Below are positions 25,054 to 32,884 of a DNA stretch of 64,000 nucleotides, piece after piece (position 1 is the first letter of the stretch; each line of letters begins with the position of its first letter). The stretch spans positions 124,001 through 188,000 of the forward strand of contig NZ_RCZP01000007.1 of the NCBI RefSeq assembly GCF_006438825.1. Reading direction: 5' to 3'. A program made the position numbers and the translations under genes. The notes under the pieces are model-generated. The model searched no databases and was not told the origin of the DNA. It saw only the letters and a program-made list of their open reading frames with translations. The stretch is from Muricoccus nepalensis (GTDB taxonomy: Bacteria; Pseudomonadota; Alphaproteobacteria; Acetobacterales; Acetobacteraceae).

Positions 25054-26040
25054 ATGCAGAAGCTGACCCGCCGCTCGGCCCTGGGCACGATAGCCCTGGC
25101 CGCTTACGGCTTCGCGCTGCCCCGCGCAGCCCGCGCCGCCACCTGGCCCGAGCGGCCGGTCACCCTCGTCGTGCCCTTCCCGCCGGGCGGCAGCAATGAC
25201 GTGGTGACGCGGATGGTGGCCCAGCCCCTCTCCCAGGCGCTGGGCCAGCCCTTCGTGGTGGACAACCGCCCGGGCGCCAACGGCAACATCGGCGCCGCCG
25301 CGGTTGCGCGCGCGGCGCCGGACGGCCACACGGTGCTCGTCTCCGGCAACGGCCAGAACGCGATGAACCACGGGCTGTACCGGAACATGCCCTACGATTC
25401 CCGCACGGCCTTCACCCACGTCGCCCAGCTTGCCTCCCTGCCGAACGCCCTTGTCGTGGCCGAGGGCTTCCCCGCCCGCACCCTGCAGGACCTCGTCCGC
25501 CTGGCCAAGGAGAAGCCGGGTGACCTCACCTTCGCCAGCCCCGGCAGCGGCTCCTCCGGGCATCTCGCCATGGCGATGCTGATGCGCGCGGCGGGGATCG
25601 AGATGCTCCACGTTCCCTATCGCGGCGCGGCGCCCGCCATCACCGACGTGATCGCGGGGCAGGTGCCGATCGTGATGATCAACGTGGACATTCCCCTGCC
25701 GCACGTGCGGGCGGGCCGCCTGCGCGTGCTGGCGGTGACCAGCGAGGCGCGCAGCCCGCTCTACCCGGAGGCGCCGACGGTCGCCGAGAGCGGCTACCCC
25801 GGCTTCTCCGCGGTCGGATGGCTCGGCCTCTCCGTTCCGGCCGGCACCCCGCCCGACATCGTGGCGCGCCTGCACGACGCCGCCGCCGGGGCGTTGCAGG
25901 ATCCGGCGCTGCGGGAGCGCTTCGCGGCCAGCGGCTACATCCCGGGACAGGGCTCGTCGGCCGACTACGCCCGGTTCATCGATGCGGAAATCACCAAGTG
26001 GGGGAGCGTGACGCGCGACCTCAACATCGTGCTGGAGTAG
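25054..26040 (+). CDS. Bug/TctC-family periplasmic receptor
   Basis: Receptor of 328 residues. Signal peptide about residues 1-29 (LTRRSALGTIALAAYGFALPRAARA, with a Tat-like double arginine). The mature protein starts TWPERPVTLVVPFPPGGSNDV, then VDNRPGANGNIGAAAVAR, and ends with the DAEITKWGSVT helix. Lies 28 bases after the mandelate-racemase-family gene and 7 bases before the HD-domain gene, so it is probably in one operon with both. Orphan: no TctAB nearby. Confidence 0.92.
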   Translation: MQKLTRRSALGTIALAAYGFALPRAARAATWPERPVTLVVPFPPGGSNDVVTRMVAQPLSQALGQPFVVDNRPGANGNIGAAAVARAAPDGHTVLVSGNGQNAMNHGLYRNMPYDSRTAFTHVAQLASLPNALVVAEGFPARTLQDLVRLAKEKPGDLTFASPGSGSSGHLAMAMLMRAAGIEMLHVPYRGAAPAITDVIAGQVPIVMINVDIPLPHVRAGRLRVLAVTSEARSPLYPEAPTVAESGYPGFSAVGWLGLSVPAGTPPDIVARLHDAAAGALQDPALRERFAASGYIPGQGSSADYARFIDAEITKWGSVTRDLNIVLE

Positions 26041-26047
26041 GCGCGCC

Positions 26048-26734
26048 ATGAACTTCCTCGATCGCCGCCCGCGGCGCGAGATCACCGATGCCCTGCGAGC
26101 CACGGTCCTGGAGGACCTCCCGGAACTGGCGCAGATCGGGAACGAGGAGCTGCGGCGCAAGTGCATCGAAGTCTGGTGCCTCGCCCTTTCAGAGAGCAGC
26201 TTCGCCCGCGTCTCCGAGGTCCCCGGGGAATCCAACCCTGGCCAGTTCGCGCTTAGGCGGGGCGACCAGGCCACGCACCTGCGCGGCGTGGCCCGCCTCG
26301 CCCTCTCCATCGCCGATGAGTTCGCGGCGGTGGACCCGGCCGTGCGGATCGACCGCGACCTGGTGATCGCCGGCGGGCTCACGCACGACGTGGGCAAGCC
26401 CTGGGAGTTCGACGCGGCCAACCGGGCGCGCTGGACGGGCGATCCCTCGGCCACGGGCCTGCCCTCCCTGCGCCATCCCGTCTACGGCGCGCATCTCTGC
26501 ATCGCGGCCGGGCTGCCGGAGGAGCTGGCGCACATCGCCCTCGCCCATTCCTTCGAGGGGGAGCACCTGATCCGCAGCCTGGAATGCCTCATCGTGCAGC
26601 GGGCCGATCACCTCTGGTGGTCGATCGCCGGCGGCTGCGGGCTGCTGCACCCCTCGGGCGACGCCATCCTCGAAGCCCGGAAGATCGTGCCGCGGCCGCT
26701 CCGCGACGGACCTCCCTCCCGGAACCCAACATGA
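26048..26734 (+). CDS. HD-domain hydrolase
   Basis: Metal-dependent phosphohydrolase-type protein of 228 residues. The HD fold residues are H77 (ATHLRG), H113-D114 (LTHDVGK), H143/H149 (HPVYGAHL) and H162/H167 (AHIALAHS), so the metal site looks intact. The LTHDVGKPWEFD motif is typical of uncharacterised HD proteins of catabolic operons. It starts 7 bases after one Bug receptor gene and its TGA overlaps the ATG of the next, so it is embedded in the operon. Its substrate could be a phosphorylated intermediate or nucleotide; the sequence does not say. Confidence 0.82.
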   Translation: MNFLDRRPRREITDALRATVLEDLPELAQIGNEELRRKCIEVWCLALSESSFARVSEVPGESNPGQFALRRGDQATHLRGVARLALSIADEFAAVDPAVRIDRDLVIAGGLTHDVGKPWEFDAANRARWTGDPSATGLPSLRHPVYGAHLCIAAGLPEELAHIALAHSFEGEHLIRSLECLIVQRADHLWWSIAGGCGLLHPSGDAILEARKIVPRPLRDGPPSRNPT

Positions 26735-27720
26735 GACCGATCCACCGCCGCACCGCCCTGTTCCTGCCCGCGTTCCTCACCGGCAACCCGGCCCGCGCGG
26801 ACTGGCCCGACCGGCCGGTCCGGATCATCGTGCCCTTCGCGCCCGGCGGCAGCTCCGACCTCATCGCGCGGCTGATCGGGACGGAGTTGCAGGCGCGCCT
26901 GGGCCAGCCCGGCGAAACGGGGCGCTTCGCCGTGGTGGTCGAGAACCGCGGGGGCGCCAACGGCGCCATCGGCATGGCGGCCGCGGCCCAGGCTCCCGCG
27001 GACGGCTACACCCTCGTGGAAGGCCATATCGGAACCCACGCGATCACGCCGGCCATCATGCGCACCCCCGGCTACGACACGCTGCGCGACTTCACGACCG
27101 TCGCCGTTCCCGCCACCTCGTCCTCGGTGCTGGTGGTGCCGCAATCCAGCCCCGTCCGGGACCTGCGGGGCCTGCTGGACCTCGCGCGCGCGAAGCCGGG
27201 CGGACTCAGCTACGGCTCTCCCGGGATCGGCTCGCCGTCGCATGTCACGGTCGTCCTGCTGTCGAAGATGACCGGGGTCGTGGCGCAGCACGTGCCGTAC
27301 CGCGGCGGCGGCCCGGCGGTGACGGACCTGGTGAACGGGACGCTGGACTTCATGTTCGCCGGCCCGTCGGAGGTGATGGGGCAGATCCAGTCCGGTCGGC
27401 TGCGCGCCCTGGCGACGACGGGGGAGAGGCGCTCGCCGGGCAGCCCGGACCTGCCGACGGTCGCGGAGGCGGGGGTTCCGGGCTTCCGGTTCACCGTCTG
27501 GCACGCGCTGTCCGCGCGCGTGGGAACGCCGCCGGTGCTGCTCGAGCGGCTCCGGCAGGAGGTCGCGGCCATCCTGGCCACGGGGACGATGCAGGCGCGC
27601 CTTCGGGACGTCGGCCTGGAGCCCGGCATCCCCGATCCCGCCGCCGCGGACGCCATGCTGCGGGCCGAGGTGATCCGCTGGGGAAGGCTGGTCCACGAGG
27701 CCGGCATCCAGGCAGACTGA
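26731..27720 (+). CDS. Bug/TctC-family periplasmic receptor
   Basis: Receptor of 329 residues with a short signal peptide (RTALFLPAFLTGNPARA). The ligand loop is WPDRPVRIIVPFAPGGSSDL, followed by VENRGGANGAIG and a normal C terminus ending REAGIQAD-like (HEAGIQAD). ATG 26731 overlaps the HD gene stop by four bases. It is only distantly similar to the other Bug receptor of the same operon, so the two probably bind different acids. Confidence 0.92.
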   Translation: MRPIHRRTALFLPAFLTGNPARADWPDRPVRIIVPFAPGGSSDLIARLIGTELQARLGQPGETGRFAVVVENRGGANGAIGMAAAAQAPADGYTLVEGHIGTHAITPAIMRTPGYDTLRDFTTVAVPATSSSVLVVPQSSPVRDLRGLLDLARAKPGGLSYGSPGIGSPSHVTVVLLSKMTGVVAQHVPYRGGGPAVTDLVNGTLDFMFAGPSEVMGQIQSGRLRALATTGERRSPGSPDLPTVAEAGVPGFRFTVWHALSARVGTPPVLLERLRQEVAAILATGTMQARLRDVGLEPGIPDPAAADAMLRAEVIRWGRLVHEAGIQAD

Positions 27721-27747
27721 ACGGCACGAGCCGGCGGGACGCGTCTT

Positions 27748-28485
27748 TCAGGACGAAGGAAAGAGATCGGGCCGATCCGTCGTGATGAGCGCCACCGGCG
27801 CCTCGAGCCAGCGAGCGATCTCCGCTTCGTCGTTGATGACCCAGGCGCCGAGCCGAGCCGGACCAACCCGCCGCAGCAGGACATCCATCTCCCGCGATAG
27901 AAGGGCGTGGTGAACCGCGACGTAGTCGGCCTGGATCTCATCCAGCCGGTCCAGCACCGCCTCCAGCCCCCCGAGCTTCTCGGCGGAGGAACCGCTGACC
28001 GAAGCCAGCAGACGGCCGTCGGGAGCGGCCGTGCGCAGGCGTTGCAGAACGTCCGGCCAGAAGGACGTCAGCACCGTGCGCTCCGCAAGGCCGCGCCGGC
28101 GCAGGTGCTCCGCCACGCGCGCCTCAAGGCCCGGGTAGGGGACCCCCGCGACGTCCACCTTCAGCTCGATGTGCAACTCCACGCCCGAGGGCGCGAGCAC
28201 GTCCAGCACCTCGTCGAGCGAGGGCACTCCTTCCTCGCTGCCGAGGAGGCGGGTGCGGCGCAGTTCCGCCATGCTGCGGGCGGCAACCGGGCCGCTGGCA
28301 TCGGTGGTGCGGTCGAGGGTGGGATCGTGGATGATCGCGAGATCGCCGTCGCGGGTGGGATGCACGTCGAATTCCACGCCGGCCACGCCGAGGCCGAGCA
28401 CGTTGCGGAAGCCCGTCAGGCCGTTTTCCGGCCAGAGGTCGCGGGCACCGCGATGGCCGATGATGCGCTTGGCGATGGTGGTCAT
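27748..28485 (-). CDS. ugpQ: glycerophosphodiester phosphodiesterase
   Basis: Enzyme of 245 residues that cleaves glycerophosphodiesters to sn-glycerol 3-phosphate and an alcohol. The GDPD motif is complete: H11-R12-G with PEN (19-21), E38 and D40 in VEFDVHPTRDG, H53-D54, and IELKVD. No signal peptide, so it acts in the cytoplasm, as UgpQ does. ATG 28485 overlaps the stop of the ugpE gene by four bases, making it the last gene of the ugpB-A-E-Q operon. The frame is open upstream to 28695, but that part lies inside ugpE. Confidence 0.9.
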   Translation of the reverse strand: MTTIAKRIIGHRGARDLWPENGLTGFRNVLGLGVAGVEFDVHPTRDGDLAIIHDPTLDRTTDASGPVAARSMAELRRTRLLGSEEGVPSLDEVLDVLAPSGVELHIELKVDVAGVPYPGLEARVAEHLRRRGLAERTVLTSFWPDVLQRLRTAAPDGRLLASVSGSSAEKLGGLEAVLDRLDEIQADYVAVHHALLSREMDVLLRRVGPARLGAWVINDEAEIARWLEAPVALITTDRPDLFPSS

Positions 28486-29402
28486 TTCCCGGACTCGATA
28501 AGACCCTTCACGAACCAGCGCTGCAGCAGCAGCACGACCACGATTGGCGGAAGCATGGCGAGCAGGGCAGCGTTCATCGTCAGGTTCCAGGCGGGGATGG
28601 AGTCGCCGTGCGGCACCAGCTGCTTGATGCCGACCACCACGGTCGTCATCGTCGGCTCGGTCGTGAAGAGCAGGGGCCAGAGATACTGGTTCCACCCGAA
28701 CAGGAAGAAGATGATGCCCAGCGCCGCCAGGTTGGGGCGCGACATGGGCAGGAGGATGGTCCAGAAGAAGCGCATGGGGGAGGCGCCATCGATCCGCGCG
28801 GCGTCGCAGAGCTCGTCCGGGATGGTCAGGAAGAACTGGCGGAACAGGAAGGTGGCCGTCGCGGAGGCCATCAGCGGGAAGATGAGGCCCGAGTAGGAGT
28901 TCAGCAGGCTCCAGTTCGCCGAGACCTCCAGCCGCCAGCCGGTCATGGCCTGCACCAGGCTGTCCACGCCGCTCAGCTGCACGAGCAGGCGCAGCGGCAT
29001 GAGCACGTCCGTCATGGCCTCGAAGGTCGGCACGATGCGGACCTCCACCGGCAGCATCAGCGAGAGGAAGATCAGCCAGAAGACCGTGCCGCGGAACCGG
29101 AAGCGGAAATAGGTGATCGCGAAGGCCGAGAGCAGCGAAATGGCGAGCTTGCCGACGGCGATGCCGAGCGCGACGATGACGGAGTTGAGCAACAGCCGCC
29201 CCAGCCCGATGCGGGTCCAGACCGCCCGGGCGTTCTCGACGAAGGCGCCGCCGGGCAGAAAGGGGAGGGGGACCTGCTGCACCTCCGCGGTCGTCAGCGA
29301 ACCCGCGACGAGCGCGTAGTAGAGCGGCAGGCAGGTCAGCAGCGCCGCGACGACCAGGATCGCGTGGCAGGCGGCGTCGAGCCAGGAGGCGCGCTCGATC
29401 AT
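28482..29402 (-). CDS. ugpE: glycerol-3-phosphate-type ABC permease UgpE
   Basis: Membrane subunit of 306 residues, six predicted segments starting at LDAACHAILVVAALLTCLP. The EAA loop reads DAARIDGASPMRFFW then ILLPMSRPN. The FFLFGWNQYLWPLL segment is characteristic of UgpE. ATG 29402 overlaps the ugpA stop by four bases. A central segment of roughly 30 extra residues (around GVDSLVQAMTGWRLEVSANW) is longer than in enteric UgpE as I recall it. Confidence 0.9.
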   Translation of the reverse strand: MIERASWLDAACHAILVVAALLTCLPLYYALVAGSLTTAEVQQVPLPFLPGGAFVENARAVWTRIGLGRLLLNSVIVALGIAVGKLAISLLSAFAITYFRFRFRGTVFWLIFLSLMLPVEVRIVPTFEAMTDVLMPLRLLVQLSGVDSLVQAMTGWRLEVSANWSLLNSYSGLIFPLMASATATFLFRQFFLTIPDELCDAARIDGASPMRFFWTILLPMSRPNLAALGIIFFLFGWNQYLWPLLFTTEPTMTTVVVGIKQLVPHGDSIPAWNLTMNAALLAMLPPIVVVLLLQRWFVKGLIESGK

Positions 29403-30382
29403 TGCGACACGTCGTAGCTGATCCGCCGCTCGATGAGGCGGAACTGGATGACCGTCAGGCTGATGGCGAAGATCATCAGCAGCACCGACTGCGCGGCCGA
29501 GGAGCCGAGGTCGAGGTTCACGAAGCCGTCCACGTAAACCTTGTAGACGAGGATGTTGGTCGCCGCCGCCGGCCCGCCGCGCGTGGTGGCGTCGATGATC
29601 GCGAAGGTCTCGAAGAGGCCGTAGACGGTGTTCATGACCAGCAGGAAGAAGACCGTCGGCGCGATCATCGGCAGCACGATCCAGAAGAAGCGCCGGAGCG
29701 GCCGCGCCCCGTCCACCGCCGCCGCCTCGATCACGGAGCGCGGCACGGAGCCCAGCGCGGCCACGAGGAAGATGTAGTCGTAGCAAAGGTGCTTCCAGGA
29801 CGCCGTGAGGATCACCAGCAGCAGGGCGTCGTCACCCGACCGGTTCGGATCCCAGGCGATCCCGAGGGCGTGGAGCAGGGCGGCGGCAGGACCGACGATC
29901 GGGTTGAACAGGAAGGCCCAGACGAAGCCCGCGATGGCCGGCGCGATGGCGTAGGGCAGCAACAGCACGGCGCGGTAGGCGGTGCGCCCGCGCGCCACCC
30001 GGTCGGTCGCGAAGGCGAGGAGGAGCCCGACGCCGAAGGTCAGCGCGGTGGTGGCGAGGGTGAAGTTGACGGAGAGGCGGAGCGATTCCCAGTACTCGGC
30101 GCTCCGCAGCAGGGCGGTGATGTTCTCCAGCCCGACGAAGTGCACCTCTTGCCCGAAGGGGTCTTGCAGCAGGAAGGCCTGGGCAAGGCCGCGGATGGCC
30201 GGGATGAAGAAGAACATTAGGAGGATGACGAGCTGCGGCGCCAGCAGGACAAGCGGCAGGACCTGACCCGCGAAGCCCGACGACTTGATGCCGTGCAGGC
30301 TCTCCGGACGTGCCTTGCGGCGCAGGAAGGCCGGCCAGGACAGCCGCCGCGGGGGCAGGGCCGGGATCGCGGTCTCGCTCAC
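29399..30382 (-). CDS. ugpA: glycerol-3-phosphate-type ABC permease UgpA
   Basis: Membrane subunit of 327 residues from GTG 30382, 16 bases after the ugpB stop. A cytoplasmic N-terminal stretch of about 45 residues is followed by six hydrophobic segments (first VLPLVLLAPQLVILLMFFF). EAA loop: EAAAVDGARPLRRFFW then IVLPMIAP. The TTRGGPAAATNILVYKVY segment is typical of UgpA/MalF. It forms the channel with UgpE. Confidence 0.9.
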   Translation of the reverse strand: MSETAIPALPPRRLSWPAFLRRKARPESLHGIKSSGFAGQVLPLVLLAPQLVILLMFFFIPAIRGLAQAFLLQDPFGQEVHFVGLENITALLRSAEYWESLRLSVNFTLATTALTFGVGLLLAFATDRVARGRTAYRAVLLLPYAIAPAIAGFVWAFLFNPIVGPAAALLHALGIAWDPNRSGDDALLLVILTASWKHLCYDYIFLVAALGSVPRSVIEAAAVDGARPLRRFFWIVLPMIAPTVFFLLVMNTVYGLFETFAIIDATTRGGPAAATNILVYKVYVDGFVNLDLGSSAAQSVLLMIFAISLTVIQFRLIERRISYDVSQ

Positions 30383-30398
30383 GCGCGCGCCGCCGGCA

Positions 30399-31721
30399 TC
30401 AGTAGCGGCCGGCGTTCAGCCGCTCGAAGCGGCGGAGGATCTCGTTTCCGCGCGACACGGCGTCGTCCATCGCCTGCTGCGGCGGCTTCTGCCCGCCGAA
30501 GGCGCGTTCCGCCTCCTCCCGCTGCGCGAACATGGTCTGGGTGAAGTTGCCGAAGCGGTAGCCGAGCGAATTGGCCGTCGGCTCGCCCCGCGTCAGCTGC
30601 TTGACCGCGATTTCCTGCGTCGGCCTTTCCCGGTACCAGCCCTGGCTCTGCGCCAGCGCGTAGGCGGCGTTCGTCGCGGGCACGTAGCCGGTCGCCTTGT
30701 GCCACCAGACCTGCGTCTCCGGCTTGGCCACGAAGGCCAGGAAGGACGCCGTGCCGGCGTTGTCGGCGTCGGCATGCCCCCGCAGCGCCCAGAGCACCGC
30801 GCCCCCGATGACGCTGTTCCGCGGCGTGCGCCCTTCCTCATAGGGCAGGGGCACCGCGTCCCATTCGAGGTTGGCGGCCGCCATGACGGCGGCGTGGGTG
30901 GCGGTGGACGCGATGAAGGTGGCCGAGCGGCCGGAGGTGAAGACCGCCGCCGCCGCGACCCCTTGCCCCGCCGTCTGCAGCAGCCCGTCGTCCATCCAGC
31001 GCTTCATCCGGCCGACCTGCTGGACCACGGGGGTGCGGTTGTAGGTAAACTCGGTGTCCAGCCCGCCGAAGCCGTTGTTCTTCGTGGCGTACTGGTAGTC
31101 GTTGATGGCGCTGTAGTTCTCGAACCAGCTCCAGTGGTAGTCGTCGGCCATGATGCTGCCGGGGCCGCCGGCCGCCTTCACCTGCCGCAGCTGCTGCTCC
31201 AGCGCCTGCCAGGTCTCGGCGGGCTTCTCCAGCCCGGCCTTGGCGAAATGCGCCTTGTTGAAGAACAGGATGGGCGTGGAGGAGTTGAAGGGCATCGCCG
31301 CCAGCTCGCCCTTGTGGGTGTAGTAGCCGGCGATCGGCTTGATGAAGTCGGCCCAGTTGATGTTGTGCCGCTGCGCCGCCATCAGCTCCTGCACCGGCAC
31401 GACAGCGCCGGAGAGCAGCATGGTCATGAAGCCTCGCTCGTAGATCTGGACGAGCTGCGGCTGGGTGCGCGTGCGGTAGGCGGCAACGGTGGCGTTGATC
31501 AGCTCGTCGTAGGTGCCCTTGAAGATGGGCGTCACGGCGAAGTCGGACTGGGCCGCGTTGAACTGCCGCGTCATCTCCTCCAGCCGCTCCCCGTTCACGC
31601 CGCTCATCGCGTGCCAGAAGCGGATCTCCCGGGGGGCCGCCGAGGCCGGACGGGCGCGGAGAAGAGGCAGCGCGCCGGCGCTGCCGGCCAGGATCGCGCG
31701 GCGGGAGACTGCCATCGACAT
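30399..31721 (-). CDS. ugpB: glycerol-3-phosphate/glycerophosphodiester-binding protein UgpB-like
   Basis: Periplasmic receptor of 440 residues. The N terminus VSRRAILAGSAGALPLL with ARPASA is a signal peptide with a Tat-like RR. The mature sequence parallels E. coli UgpB along its length: IRFWHAMSGVNGERLEE, TPIFKGTYDELI, PFNSSTPILFFNK, a KNNGF segment, IGGAVLWALRG and the C-terminal ALDDAVSRGNEILRRFERL-like end (AMDDAVSRGNEILRRF). This makes the glycerol-3-phosphate or glycerophosphodiester assignment stronger than for the other receptors here. It heads the ugpB-A-E-Q operon, which lacks a ugpC ATPase gene. A SorC-type operator candidate lies upstream at 31859. Confidence 0.88.
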   Translation of the reverse strand: MSMAVSRRAILAGSAGALPLLRARPASAAPREIRFWHAMSGVNGERLEEMTRQFNAAQSDFAVTPIFKGTYDELINATVAAYRTRTQPQLVQIYERGFMTMLLSGAVVPVQELMAAQRHNINWADFIKPIAGYYTHKGELAAMPFNSSTPILFFNKAHFAKAGLEKPAETWQALEQQLRQVKAAGGPGSIMADDYHWSWFENYSAINDYQYATKNNGFGGLDTEFTYNRTPVVQQVGRMKRWMDDGLLQTAGQGVAAAAVFTSGRSATFIASTATHAAVMAAANLEWDAVPLPYEEGRTPRNSVIGGAVLWALRGHADADNAGTASFLAFVAKPETQVWWHKATGYVPATNAAYALAQSQGWYRERPTQEIAVKQLTRGEPTANSLGYRFGNFTQTMFAQREEAERAFGGQKPPQQAMDDAVSRGNEILRRFERLNAGRY

Positions 31722-31858
31722 CTCGTCTCTTCCTTCCCTTTGTCACGCCGGCACGCTGCGGTGCCTTGGGCGGCTGCGATGCGGTCGGGCAGGGGACAGC
31801 CCGCCGATCCCGGCCGCGCCCGCAGGCTAATCGGCAGGTAAGCACGTGTAAATCGGAG

Positions 31859-31870
31859 CGCACAATTGTA
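31859..31870. promoter_or_regulatory. SorC operator candidate CGCACAATTGTA (copy 1)
   Basis: CGCACAATTGTA contains the perfect palindrome ACAATTGT (31862-31869). It lies in the divergent gap between ugpB and the SorC-family regulator gene, 67 bases upstream of the latter. The identical 12-mer recurs at 40770-40781, upstream of the opposing operon. Its low GC in a very GC-rich region and its repeated promoter position support a binding site for the SorC-family protein encoded next to it. Confidence 0.6.
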
Positions 31871-31936
31871 ATATGCGCCGCCGCGTGACAGCGGGCGCCG
31901 CGTCGCCCCGCCTGCCCGGCCGGAAGGGAGCAGGCC

Positions 31937-32884
31937 TTGAGCGGATCGGACGAGCAGTTGCAGGTGCGCGTCGCCTGGCTCTACCACATGGAGGACCTGA
32001 CCCAGGCGGAGATCGCGGCGCGGCTGGGCCTCACCCGCCTGCGCGTGAACCGCATCCTGTCGGAGTGCCGGGCCAGCGGCCTCGTGCGCGTCCACCTCGC
32101 CTCCCGCCTGGAAAGCTGCGTCGCGCTGGAGGCCCGGCTGGTACAGGATTTCGGCCTCGCCGACGCCGTGATCGTGCCGACCCCGGACGACCCGGCGAAG
32201 CTGCCCGGGCTGATCGGCATGGCCGCCGGCGACCATCTCTCCCGCTATCTCGCGCGGGCGGAGGTCTCGGTCTTCGGCGTCGGCTGGGGCGCCACCCTGC
32301 GGGAGACGATCCGCCACATCGCCCAGGCCGACCTGCCGGACCTCTGGGTCACGGCGATGATGGGGGGCCTGACCCAGGGGCTGGAGCTGAACACCTTCGA
32401 GACGGCGGGGGAGCTGGCGCGGCGGCTGAACGCGCAGTGCACCTACCTGGCCGCGCCGATCTACGCGGGCAGCGCGCAGTCGCGCGACACGCTGGTGGCG
32501 CTGGACGTCTTCGCCGAGGTCTTCGCCCGCATCCGCGCGGTGGACCTGGCGCTGCTGAGCCTGGGCGACCTCAGCCCGCGTTCCCTTCTCATCCGCCACG
32601 GCCTGCCGAACGACGTCACGGTGCGGGAGCTGAAGGCCGCCGGCGCGGTGGGCGACGTGCTCGGGCAGTTCCTCGATGCCACGGGCCGGCCCATCGACCA
32701 CCCGATCAACGAACGGGTGATCGGCCTGCCCTCGGCCCAGCTGGCGGAGGTCCGCCACGTGGTGCTGGCCGCCGGCGGCCGGCACAAGACCGCGGTGATC
32801 GCGGCCGCGCTGCGCGGCGGCATCCCGCGCGTGCTGGTCACGGACGAGGAGACGGCCCGGGCCGCGCTGTCACTCGCGGGCTGA
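31937..32884 (+). CDS. SorC/DeoR-family sugar-responsive transcriptional regulator
   Basis: Regulator of 315 residues from TTG 31937 (AAGGGAG at 31924-31930 is 6 bases upstream). The N-terminal HTH is at residues about 22-45 (TQAEIAARLGLTRLRVNRIL). The remainder is the SorC sugar-phosphate-binding domain: FGVGWGATLRETI, NAQCTYLAAPIYAGS and the C-terminal AAGGRHKTAVIAAALRGG effector loop. SorC proteins are usually repressors released by a phosphorylated sugar or polyol. It is divergent from ugpB and its 3' end overlaps the FGGY kinase gene tail to tail by 15 bases. It likely controls both flanking operons. Confidence 0.9.
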   Translation: MSGSDEQLQVRVAWLYHMEDLTQAEIAARLGLTRLRVNRILSECRASGLVRVHLASRLESCVALEARLVQDFGLADAVIVPTPDDPAKLPGLIGMAAGDHLSRYLARAEVSVFGVGWGATLRETIRHIAQADLPDLWVTAMMGGLTQGLELNTFETAGELARRLNAQCTYLAAPIYAGSAQSRDTLVALDVFAEVFARIRAVDLALLSLGDLSPRSLLIRHGLPNDVTVRELKAAGAVGDVLGQFLDATGRPIDHPINERVIGLPSAQLAEVRHVVLAAGGRHKTAVIAAALRGGIPRVLVTDEETARAALSLAG

